5,062 nucleotides of DNA from an uncultured Prevotellaceae bacterium. Lineage in GTDB: Bacteria > Bacteroidota > Bacteroidia > Bacteroidales > Muribaculaceae. Shown here one piece after another: positions 1 through 5,062 of this stretch. The notes beneath the pieces are model-generated. The model was given only the letters and a program-made list of their open reading frames with translations. It was not told where the DNA came from and did not search any database. Position numbers and translations under genes: made by a program. Within the stretch, counting starts at the first letter, position 1. Every line of letters begins with the position of its first letter. The DNA lies in assembly GCA_945645715.1 (NCBI GenBank), contig CALZFJ010000177.1, positions 1 to 5,062 on the forward strand, read 5' to 3'.

Positions 1-168
1 GCCATCGGGGATGTAATCAAGGATAGTGAGCGGCAGTAGAGTGGATTTTCCGGCACCCGGAGGTGCAGTGACCACAATGCGGCTGTGCTCGGTGAGCAAG
101 CTATTGACCTTGCCGGCAATGGTTCCGACCGGCAGAGAGTGGATATATTGAGAATTGAAAATGTTCAT
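1..168 (-). CDS. hrpB: ATP-dependent helicase HrpB, N-terminal fragment (cut by the window edge)
   Basis: This is the first 56 codons of a minus-strand gene that continues past base 1. The peptide starts MNIFNSQYIHSLPVG and carries an ATP-binding Walker A loop, APPGAGKST at residues 35-43, followed by LLPL. That context (hydrophobic strand, APPGAGKST, LPL) is typical of HrpB, a DExH-box superfamily 2 helicase of about 800 residues. HrpA-type proteins usually have a GETGSGKT-like loop instead. Its biological role is poorly defined; family knowledge says only nucleic-acid-dependent ATPase/helicase. The ATG lies 6 bases after the stop of the upstream Pif1-like helicase gene, so the two are probably co-transcribed and may be translationally coupled. 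There is no Shine-Dalgarno site. The DExH box, helicase C-terminal domain and HrpB-specific C-terminus are outside the window, so HrpB rather than another DExH helicase is a strong but not complete identification. Confidence 0.8.
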   Translation of the reverse strand, partial: MNIFNSQYIHSLPVGTIAGKVNSLLTEHSRIVVTAPPGAGKSTLLPLTILDYIPDG

Positions 169-174
169 GAGAAG

Positions 175-2175
175 TTACTTTTTGCGGAGCTTCCGGGCAG
201 TGCGGCGATGCTCATCGGCTTGGTCGGTGAGGTGGATACTCTCATAGACATCGGCAAGGGCATCGTGAATATCGGGATTGTTTTTCTTTAGGCGGAGTGC
301 CTTTTTCAGCGCAATCATAGCACCCGGATAGTTGCGAGAGCGGTACTTGAGCAAACCCAGAAGGAAAAACGGCTCGAAATTCTTGGGAGTGAGCTTTGAG
401 ACTTTCTCAAGGAGGATTTCAGCCTCTTGGTCGTTGCCGAGCTGCTGCATGAGCTTGGCTTTTCCCATGAGAGCCTCGAAGCAGTCGGGATTAAGACGCA
501 GAGCCTTGTTGAAATTGGCGAGAGCCGAGCGCTGCGAAATCTCGTCGGTAGAATCGAGGAGCGAAGTGCCGAGAGCGGCAAATTCGCTTGCAAGTTCGCA
601 AATGGTCTCTTGCTGGTCGGCGATGAAGGCGTTGAGACGGTCGATTTCAGTTTGCAAGGAGTTGATGTGTGAGAGTTTGCGTCGCAAGAGGCGCTGAGCG
701 GTGGCATTGTGCAACATGGGCATACAGTCGTTGGCATCGGCAAAGCGCTCGATAGCCGAACCGAAGTCGCCTGCATCGAAGAGTTTTGAGGCTTCGGCGA
801 AAAGGCGCAAAGCATTGGCACGCTGCAAGGCATCGGCGATAAGGCGGTTGTCGTTGAAAGAACGGCTAAATTCCACTACGGCACGGTTCACGATGATGTC
901 GCGCAGGCGAATGGGCTGTCGCAGAGTGATGCCTTCGAGCGAAGTGCAACGCGATAGGGCTACGTAGGTTTGTCCGCTTGAGAAAGCGCCGCCGGCAAGG
1001 TCGATGACGATGTTGTTGAAAGTAAGTCCCTGACTCTTGTGAATGGTGAGTGCCCAAGCGAGTTTCACAGGGAATTGGGTGAAAGTGCCGAGCACGGTTT
1101 CCTTTATGCGCTTTTCCTTTTCGTCGTAGTCGTACTGCATATTTTCCCATTGCTCGGGTTCGAGAGAATAGGAATGACCGTCTTCGGTCTCGACAACGAT
1201 GTATTCATCGCCGAAGGCGGCAATTTTGCCGAGAGTTCCATTAATCCAGCGTTGCATTCGGTCGTTGCGAATGAAAATCACCTGTGCACCCACTTTGAGG
1301 GTCAGTTCTTGCGATGTAGGGAGGTTTTGGAGCGGGAAAGTACCCTCGATAACGCCGCTGAAAGTGCGTTCTTCGGTGGAAAGTTCGGCGAGGTGGCTTT
1401 CATTGATGGTATTTACGGTGTCGCGTCGTGAAGCGAGAGTCATCACGAAGTCGCCGATATTGAGTTGCGCTTGCTGAGAGAACCGAGAATTAACCACTTG
1501 TATATCGCGCTCAGCAGCCTGATTGATGCGGATTGTGTCGAGCAGAGAGATGAATTTGCCGTCGGTCTGTCGGTATATTTTCTGCAACTCGATAGGCACC
1601 AATTTCACTTGGCTGAAAGCGTGGGCATTGAAGAAGAAAAAGTCGGGGTAGTATCGACGCAGAATGTCACGCATATCGGGAGTAACTACCGGTTCGAGCT
1701 GGAAGATGTCGCCCACGAAAAGGAGCTGTTTTCCGCCGAAGGGTTCGCGCATATTCTCGTTGTAGATGCGGAGAACGCGGTCCATAAAGTCGATCATGTC
1801 GGCACGTACCATAGAAATCTCGTCGATGATAATCAAGTCGAGCTCCTTAATGATTTTCACTTTCTCTTTTGGGTAACGGAGCGTCTTGCGGATTTGTCGG
1901 GGCGAATAGTCGGGGTCGTCGGGGATAAGAGGCTTGAGAGGCATCTTGAAGAAAGAGTGCATAGTCATGCCCCCCACATTCACGGCAGCGATGCCGGTGG
2001 GGGCGAGGACAATGAATTTCTTCCGGGTTGCTTGGCAGATATATTTCAGGAACGTACTTTTTCCTGTTCCGGCTTTACCGGTTAGGAATACCGATTGGTT
2101 TGTATCGGTAATCAGGCGGAGGGCATTCTGGAACTCTCTATTGTCTAAATCGATGTCGGCAGGAATCTTGTTCAT
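175..2175 (-). CDS. Pif1/RecD-like SF1B DNA helicase with C-terminal TPR repeats
   Basis: A 666-residue protein, complete in the window. The helicase half (about 1-435) has the SF1B motifs in order: a Q-motif-like NREFQNAL (12-19), Walker A GKAGTGKST (33-41), motif Ia APTGIAA (58-64), Walker B IIIDEISM (115-122), motif III FVGDIFQLEPV (153-163), KIYRQ (199-203), a WINGTLG region (310-316) opening the SH3-like 2B insertion, motif V LTIHKSQGLTF (376-386) and motif VI YVALSRC (404-410). This matches Pif1-family 5'-3' helicases, which unwind DNA including G-quadruplexes and R-loops. The C-terminal part has a TPR-like segment (about 455-487), a probable coiled coil (about 497-532) and three to four TPRs (about 533-664), suggesting protein-protein contacts. 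It ends in basic RKLRKK. The start at 2175 is chosen because the upstream ATG at 2180 hits a stop after two codons and a -7 box lies about 20 bases upstream. The hrpB-like gene follows after 6 bases. The cellular role (replication, repair or transfer) cannot be read from the sequence. Confidence 0.93.
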   Translation of the reverse strand: MNKIPADIDLDNREFQNALRLITDTNQSVFLTGKAGTGKSTFLKYICQATRKKFIVLAPTGIAAVNVGGMTMHSFFKMPLKPLIPDDPDYSPRQIRKTLRYPKEKVKIIKELDLIIIDEISMVRADMIDFMDRVLRIYNENMREPFGGKQLLFVGDIFQLEPVVTPDMRDILRRYYPDFFFFNAHAFSQVKLVPIELQKIYRQTDGKFISLLDTIRINQAAERDIQVVNSRFSQQAQLNIGDFVMTLASRRDTVNTINESHLAELSTEERTFSGVIEGTFPLQNLPTSQELTLKVGAQVIFIRNDRMQRWINGTLGKIAAFGDEYIVVETEDGHSYSLEPEQWENMQYDYDEKEKRIKETVLGTFTQFPVKLAWALTIHKSQGLTFNNIVIDLAGGAFSSGQTYVALSRCTSLEGITLRQPIRLRDIIVNRAVVEFSRSFNDNRLIADALQRANALRLFAEASKLFDAGDFGSAIERFADANDCMPMLHNATAQRLLRRKLSHINSLQTEIDRLNAFIADQQETICELASEFAALGTSLLDSTDEISQRSALANFNKALRLNPDCFEALMGKAKLMQQLGNDQEAEILLEKVSKLTPKNFEPFFLLGLLKYRSRNYPGAMIALKKALRLKKNNPDIHDALADVYESIHLTDQADEHRRTARKLRKK

Positions 2176-2303
2176 CTCATTTTCGTTTTAGAATGCAAAT
2201 GTAGATAAAAATCCCGAAATTTCCGTATCGTGAAACCAGAGAATATCCAATATTTGCTCAATCCCACCTGTGCCGTCGCGACTCTGCGGTAGGTGCTGGT
2301 GAG
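2176..2303. other. Intergenic region between two minus-strand genes
   Basis: These 128 bases separate the stop of the membrane-protein gene from the helicase start. On the minus strand, just after the stop, an imperfect stem can form between CACCT (2289-2293) and AGGTG (2265-2269), with CCG/CGG inside it. It is not followed by a T-tract, so it is not a standard intrinsic terminator. The helicase -7 box lies near the left end. No small gene is visible. Confidence 0.4.
2196..2203 (-). promoter_or_regulatory. Candidate Bacteroidota -7 box for the helicase operon
   Basis: The minus strand reads TACATTTG, a full match to the Bacteroidota -7 consensus TAnnTTTG, 20 bases before the helicase ATG. 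Transcription would start near 2190, leaving a leader of about 15 nt. I see no convincing TTTG -33 element at the usual spacing; the nearest candidates read TTTC. This box would serve both the Pif1-like and HrpB genes. Confidence 0.45.
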
Positions 2304-3281
2304 TTACTGCATCATGACGCCGAACACGAAGGAGGCGAGGAGCATGGTGACGGCGAGTGATTGTAGCCAACCGATGACGATGCCATGGCGAGAATTTGTG
2401 GTCTTGTCGATGAGCACAACGCACACCACTTTCAGCACAAGGAACAGCCCCATCATCACAAGTGCAAACGGCGTTGTTGCTATGCTGCCAAGCACTGAGC
2501 AAAGAGCCAGATAAAGCCCCTTAATCACAAAATAGGCTGCCGAGGAGAATAGCAAAGCCGCGCTCACTGCAAGTCGGGCGAGATTGAAGCGTGAGCTGAA
2601 ACGGCTGTGATATTTTGCGGCGATGCGCTGCACTGCCACGAATGCCGCGATTGGGAAAATCGACGTAGCCCGCGGTGAAATCAAATCGTAGGCATAGAGC
2701 AGTCCGCACACCACTGAGAGAGAGGCAATAATCAGTATCAGCCAGCCTATTATCTTTGCGTTTTTCGTCCGCTCGTAGGCTGAGATAGGCGTGAAATGAG
2801 TTTCCTTCACCTTCTTGTGAGGCGTTCGGGCATCTTTTAGTGTATTCATGTATTCAGCCATCTCTTTAAAGGTGGGTTCTTTGTATCTGTCGTGGTGCGA
2901 AGGAGTGTCATCGTCGGGATTCTTTTCATTCTCGCAGAGATTCAGCGGGTAGTCATCAAAGTCATCGTCGTATTCCGCATCGCTGTGAGGCTCAACTCTG
3001 TGCGCCGGTTCATGAGTGGGCCGACAGAGCTTCAGCTGCCTGATGGTTTCGGCATCACAGCGGGTGACGATATTGAGCTTCTTCATCTCGCGGAGCACAC
3101 GCAGCGTGTGGAACTCCACTCCATAACGCCACGGGTCGCCACCCGAAAGCGACGAGTCGCATAACGACTGTTCCATTAAGATGTCGAAAGCCTCCCGGTT
3201 AAGTTCGTCGAGCGATACGCCCTCCTTGGCAAGAATTGCCCGGAATTTATCATCACTAATATTCCAATATCCAACTTTCAT
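2304..3281 (-). CDS. Uncharacterised multi-pass membrane protein with a soluble N-terminal domain
   Basis: I do not recognise this protein. The start used here, ATG at 3281, gives 325 residues beginning MKVGYWNISDD. An in-frame ATG at 3317 would add 12 residues (MLQTKQHKPIFC) that look less protein-like. Residues 1-90 (numbered from 3281) are predicted to be soluble and helical. An acidic, low-complexity linker follows (about 100-127, with DDDFDDY and DDD runs), then a charged helical stretch (about 136-162). The C-terminal half (about 176-325) is hydrophobic, with probable membrane segments near 176-198, 207-219, 237-256, 271-291 and 300-323 separated by short basic loops. No catalytic motif is visible. 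The layout suggests a cytoplasmic domain tethered to a membrane bundle, but no function follows. It is transcribed divergently from the metal permease and lies 128 bases upstream of the helicase operon. Two candidate -7 boxes (3334-3341 and 3525-3532) could drive it. Confidence 0.75.
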   Translation of the reverse strand: MKVGYWNISDDKFRAILAKEGVSLDELNREAFDILMEQSLCDSSLSGGDPWRYGVEFHTLRVLREMKKLNIVTRCDAETIRQLKLCRPTHEPAHRVEPHSDAEYDDDFDDYPLNLCENEKNPDDDTPSHHDRYKEPTFKEMAEYMNTLKDARTPHKKVKETHFTPISAYERTKNAKIIGWLILIIASLSVVCGLLYAYDLISPRATSIFPIAAFVAVQRIAAKYHSRFSSRFNLARLAVSAALLFSSAAYFVIKGLYLALCSVLGSIATTPFALVMMGLFLVLKVVCVVLIDKTTNSRHGIVIGWLQSLAVTMLLASFVFGVMMQ

Positions 3282-3333
3282 GCAAAATATAGGTTTATGT
3301 TGTTTCGTCTGAAGCAATTGTAGTAGCTATCGG

Positions 3334-3341
3334 CAAATTTA
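3334..3341 (-). promoter_or_regulatory. Candidate -7 box for the membrane-protein gene
   Basis: The minus strand reads TAAATTTG, a full match to TAnnTTTG. Transcription would begin near 3327, giving a leader of about 46 nt to the ATG at 3281 or about 10 nt to the ATG at 3317. No clear TTG is seen at -33 spacing. The box is half embedded in the palindrome at 3335-3350. A box so AT-rich can arise by chance. Confidence 0.35.
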
Positions 3342-3350
3342 GCTAAATTT
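3335..3350. repeat. Perfect 16-bp palindrome AAATTTAGCTAAATTT
   Basis: The sixteen bases are their own reverse complement. They overlap seven of the eight bases of the minus-strand -7 box, a position where a bound dimeric repressor would block transcription of the membrane-protein gene. Operator function is inferred only from symmetry and position. An AT-rich palindrome can also be a simple structural element. Confidence 0.6.
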
Positions 3351-3382
3351 TTTGTAAACTTCCTTCAGCGGCAGTACAAAAA
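3349..3382. repeat. 8-bp inverted repeat with 18-base spacer
   Basis: TTTTTGTA (3349-3356) and TACAAAAA (3375-3382) are exact reverse complements. In RNA they could form an A/U-rich stem with an 18-base loop containing CTTCAGCGGCAG. It sits at one end of the structured stretch whose other end is the GC hairpin at 3490-3514. No function can be assigned. Confidence 0.4.
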
Positions 3383-3489
3383 TGAGTCGGTGCGTGGTGG
3401 CACTTGGGCATACACTCCAAACGTGAAAGGTAGCTTAACGAGGGCTTGACGAAGATAACTGAAAGATTGTGAGTTGTTAAAGATGTTTC

Positions 3490-3520
3490 GAGGTAGGGGA
3501 AACCCGCAGACCTCTTTTTT
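3490..3520 (+). terminator. GC-rich hairpin followed by six Ts (intrinsic-terminator-like)
   Basis: GAGGT (3490-3494) pairs with ACCTC (3510-3514). Inside it GGG (3496-3498) pairs with CCC (3503-3505) around a GAAA tetraloop, with an asymmetric internal loop. TTTTTT (3515-3520) follows at once, as in a Rho-independent terminator on the plus strand. No plus-strand gene precedes it in this window, so it may insulate the permease promoter from upstream reads or end an unannotated small RNA. Alternatively it is the 5' hairpin of a minus-strand transcript starting near 3518 from the box at 3525-3532. Confidence 0.35.
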
Positions 3521-3524
3521 GCCA

Positions 3525-3532
3525 CAAAGATA
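3525..3532 (-). promoter_or_regulatory. Second minus-strand -7 box upstream of the membrane-protein gene
   Basis: The minus strand reads TATCTTTG, a full match to TAnnTTTG, with a TTG 23 bases upstream that could act as a somewhat distant -33 element. A transcript starting near 3518 would open with the GAGGT/ACCTC hairpin. It could be a leader of about 200 nt for the membrane-protein gene or a separate small RNA. Confidence 0.4.
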
Positions 3533-3543
3533 GTATCGGTCTT

Positions 3544-3574
3544 GATTTTTCTTATCAACCGGGCGTGAAAAATC
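3544..3574. promoter_or_regulatory. 8-bp inverted repeat between divergent promoters, candidate operator
   Basis: GATTTTTC (3544-3551) and GAAAAATC (3567-3574) are exact reverse complements with a 15-base spacer. The pair covers the -33 region of the permease promoter, ending 11 bases before its -7 box, and also lies upstream of the minus-strand box at 3525-3532. A dimeric regulator bound here could control both directions. This is inference from symmetry and placement. Confidence 0.35.
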
Positions 3575-3585
3575 TTCTTTTTATG

Positions 3586-3593
3586 TACCTTTG
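3586..3593 (+). promoter_or_regulatory. Bacteroidota -7 box for the metal permease
   Basis: TACCTTTG matches TAnnTTTG exactly, and its flanks (GTACCTTTGCA) are like many Bacteroides promoters. Transcription would start near 3600, about 31 bases before the permease ATG. The -33 position holds GTG (3565-3567, spacing 18) rather than TTG. That could mean a weak, activator-dependent promoter, consistent with the inverted repeat at 3544-3574 acting as a control site. Confidence 0.6.
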
Positions 3594-3630
3594 CACCCGG
3601 AATTGCTTATTGGCAGTAACATGAATAATT

Positions 3631-4935
3631 ATGGATCAATTCATCAACTTAGTAAACGAGATGTCGCCTTATCTGCTATTGGGTTTTCTGTTGGCAGGTT
3701 TGATGCATGCTTTCATTCCGGGCACCATCTACAGTAAATATCTCGCCAAGCCGAACATGCGAAGCGTCATACTTGCCGCCCTCTTCGGCATTCCGCTACC
3801 ACTGTGCTCGTGTGGAGTTCTTCCCACGGCAATGTCCCTTAGGCGTGAGGGAGCAAGCAAAGGCGCTACAGTGTCGTTTCTTATTGCCACACCACAGACC
3901 GGTGTCGATTCAAACAATTCCACATTCTCATTGAATGGATTGCCATTTTACAATATCCGACCGATAGCCGCCCATGTCACAGCAATGTTTGGAGGAAAGA
4001 TGGTCAACATGATTGAAGGCAAGGAAGGTGTTGGAAAAGTTAATGCAACGAATGATATTGCGGACGACGATGTGTGTGGAGACCGATGTTCCGGAGGGTA
4101 TGCCAAGATGCCCAAGTCCTTTGCAGGCAAGATAATTGAAGCCTTGCGCTATGCCTATATCGACATGATGGAGAGCGTAGGTAAATGGCTCATTGTGGGA
4201 CTTTTAGTTGCCGGATTGATTACCGTTTTTGTGCCCGACACTTACTTTGAGGTATTCAAGGACAACAGCCTCACGTCGATGTTGCTTGTGTTGTGCATAT
4301 CCATCCCCATGTATCTGTGTGCCACAGGCAGCATACCCATAGCCGTGGCATTGATGATGAAGGGGCTTACACCAGGTGCTGCACTTGTATTGTTGATGGC
4401 GGGACCTGCCTGTAGCATGGCAAGCGTATTGGTGGTGAGTAAGGTGATGGGCAAACGCACATTGGTTGCATATCTTTTTTCAATTATCATAGGAGCCGTG
4501 GCATTTGGGCTTGCCACTGATTATCTTTTGCCCAGAGCATGGTTTGTGTCTCACTTGGTGGCGAACGACGTATGTTGCGAGGAAAGCGGCAGTCTGTTTG
4601 CCTCCGGCTGTGCTGTTCTCCTGTTTGTCCTGCTGGCTAATGCGTGGATTCTCCGGAAACTACCATATAATAGAAAAAAGGAAATAAATCAATCAGATGC
4701 GTCAACTACAACAAATAAAAAAGCACATAACAAAATGAAACAAACATTTATCATCAACGGCATGACCTGCAATCATTGCCGTATGTCTGCCGAGAAAACC
4801 ATTCTCTCGGTAAAAGGTGTCACATCCGCTTCGGTGGATTTAGGCAGCAAGAAAGCTGTGGTCGAAGGAGAATTCTCGACCGAAGAAGTATGCAAGGCAG
4901 TGGAAGAGATAGGATTCACTTGCACAGTACTCTGA
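3631..4935 (+). CDS. DUF318/SO_0444-type heavy-metal efflux permease with C-terminal HMA domain
   Basis: A 434-residue inner-membrane protein of the permease family that includes ArsP and SO_0444-type Cu/Zn exporters. Segments near 12-30, 44-57, 107-121, 183-201, 215-231, 246-266, 277-299 and 326-341 are likely membrane-spanning. The protein has two related halves: IPLPLCSCGVLPTAMSLRREG (54-74, metal motif C59-S-C61-G) and the matching IPMYLCATGSIPIAVALMMKG (225-245, only C230 kept). The loop between them has C149 and C153 in an acidic stretch, and CC occurs at 315-316. A polar, Asn/Thr/Lys-rich linker (about 347-369) leads to a ferredoxin-like HMA domain (371-434) with GMTCNHC (377-383) for soft-metal binding. 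I infer that the HMA domain hands metal to the channel for export; the ion (Cu, Zn, As or other) cannot be read. The start at 3631 is chosen because the ATG at 3621 is out of frame. A strong -7 box precedes it, and an HMA-containing frame overlaps its end. Confidence 0.9.
   Translation: MDQFINLVNEMSPYLLLGFLLAGLMHAFIPGTIYSKYLAKPNMRSVILAALFGIPLPLCSCGVLPTAMSLRREGASKGATVSFLIATPQTGVDSNNSTFSLNGLPFYNIRPIAAHVTAMFGGKMVNMIEGKEGVGKVNATNDIADDDVCGDRCSGGYAKMPKSFAGKIIEALRYAYIDMMESVGKWLIVGLLVAGLITVFVPDTYFEVFKDNSLTSMLLVLCISIPMYLCATGSIPIAVALMMKGLTPGAALVLLMAGPACSMASVLVVSKVMGKRTLVAYLFSIIIGAVAFGLATDYLLPRAWFVSHLVANDVCCEESGSLFASGCAVLLFVLLANAWILRKLPYNRKKEINQSDASTTTNKKAHNKMKQTFIINGMTCNHCRMSAEKTILSVKGVTSASVDLGSKKAVVEGEFSTEEVCKAVEEIGFTCTVL
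4735..4935 (+). other. Possible internal translation start yielding a free 66-residue HMA protein
   Basis: Codon 369 of the permease is ATG in the A-rich setting AACAAAATGAAACAA, which resembles Bacteroidota start regions. Starting there gives MKQTFIINGMTCNHC and a complete 66-residue HMA domain, the size of a CopZ-like metallochaperone. The preceding codons (about 347-368) look like translated intergenic spacer. This is inference; the fused product is certain by frame and the free one is only possible. Confidence 0.25.
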
Positions 4936-5062
4936 CAGGCACGAGAATCCATATCAAAAACATGTGTTGCCCCTGTTGCATCAATGCGATAGGGGCAATT
5001 CTCACTTCGATGAATCTCACCGCTAAGGAGATTCAACTTGGTGATGCTGTGGTTGTGACGAA
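4920..5062 (+). CDS. HMA-like metal-binding domain protein, N-terminal fragment; probable AraC-type regulator
   Basis: An open frame runs off the right edge. It encodes RIHIKNMCCPCC, then INAIGAILTSMNL and IQLGDAVVVT. This fits an HMA-like fold: strand, MxCxxC metal loop, helix, strand. In Bacteroidota I know many AraC-family regulators that begin with such a domain (pattern IKNMVCxRCI...LGL...LGEV). I infer the same here, but no DNA-binding part is visible. The start is uncertain. ATG at 4962 would cut off the conserved strand RIHIKN. TTG at 4920 (used here) overlaps the permease by 16 bases, CTG at 4932 overlaps its stop, and ATG at 4890 overlaps by 46 bases. All but 4962 imply coupled translation. 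The loop has four cysteines (CCPCC), two more than usual. It could instead be a stand-alone metallochaperone or a P-type ATPase N-terminus, which I think less likely. Confidence 0.6.
   Translation, partial: MHSTLTGTRIHIKNMCCPCCINAIGAILTSMNLTAKEIQLGDAVVVT

Larger units (their letters stand above)
3318..3630. other. Divergent intergenic region rich in regulatory signals
   Basis: About 313 bases between the membrane-protein gene (minus) and the permease (plus). From left to right it contains a minus-strand -7 box inside a 16-bp palindrome (3334-3350), an 8-bp inverted repeat TTTTTGTA/TACAAAAA (3349-3356 and 3375-3382), several short stems (3383-3430), a GC-rich hairpin with a T6 tract (3490-3520), a second minus-strand -7 box (3525-3532), an 8-bp inverted repeat (3544-3574) and the permease -7 box (3586-3593). 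A 71-codon minus-strand frame (3343-3558) crosses it. I do not believe it is a gene, because it overlays the palindromes and its composition is that of translated structured DNA. Confidence 0.6.

Noticed and set aside
315..833. 172-codon minus-strand frame within the helicase gene
   Set aside because: It is a shifted frame on the same strand as the real gene. Its Ser/Pro/Arg-rich low-complexity peptide is typical of an out-of-frame read.
1465..2085. 206-codon plus-strand frame
   Set aside because: It lies wholly antisense to the Pif1-like helicase, whose motifs are intact across this stretch, and its peptide has no recognisable domain.
2265..2293. Imperfect stem after the membrane-protein stop as a terminator
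   Set aside because: The stem is broken and no T-tract follows on the minus strand.
3343..3558. 71-codon minus-strand frame in the intergenic region
   Set aside because: It overlays palindromes, the hairpin and promoter boxes, and the peptide has no domain. Any conservation is more likely at the DNA or RNA level.
3559..3600. CCGGG / CCCGG arms flanking the permease -7 box
   Set aside because: Only five bases pair across a 32-base spacer, which is easily explained by chance. The nested 8-bp repeat is a better operator candidate.
3621..3630. ATG 10 bases upstream of the permease start
   Set aside because: It is out of frame with the permease and opens a short overlapping frame of 39 codons. 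The frame from 3631 matches the family N-terminus directly.
4773..5036. 87-codon minus-strand frame opposite the HMA region
   Set aside because: It is antisense to the HMA domain and the downstream HMA-like frame, both of which carry recognisable metal-binding motifs.

Overview
The window looks like a chromosomal segment from a member of the Bacteroidota, probably the order Bacteroidales. Three things point there. Several gene starts are preceded by the Bacteroidota -7 promoter box TAnnTTTG. No start has a purine-rich Shine-Dalgarno site. The protein architectures (a Pif1-type helicase with C-terminal TPRs, and a DUF318/ArsP-type metal permease ending in an HMA domain) are ones I associate with this group. 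No mobile element, tRNA, rRNA or CRISPR array was seen.

Left part (1-2303, minus strand): a putative two-gene helicase operon. A 666-residue SF1B Pif1/RecD-like helicase with C-terminal TPRs comes first. Six bases after its stop comes the N-terminus of an HrpB-type DExH helicase, which runs off the left edge. A candidate promoter lies just upstream of the Pif1-like gene.

Middle (2304-3630): a minus-strand gene for an unrecognised membrane protein, with a soluble N-terminal half, an acidic linker and about five membrane segments. A divergent intergenic region of about 313 bases follows. It holds two minus-strand -7 boxes, one plus-strand -7 box, a perfect 16-bp palindrome, an 8-bp inverted repeat between the divergent promoters, and a GC-rich hairpin followed by six Ts. 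Part of it resembles a dispersed Bacteroidota intergenic element, but that is an impression from memory.

Right part (3631-5062, plus strand): a putative metal-resistance operon. The first gene encodes a DUF318/SO_0444-type permease with a CSCG motif, a loop with two cysteines and a C-terminal heavy-metal-associated (HMA) domain. An overlapping or abutting reading frame then begins another HMA-like domain with the unusual motif MCCPCC and runs off the right edge. In Bacteroidota, such N-terminal domains often precede an AraC-type DNA-binding domain. I therefore infer an efflux pump followed by its own metal-sensing regulator; the DNA-binding part is outside the window.
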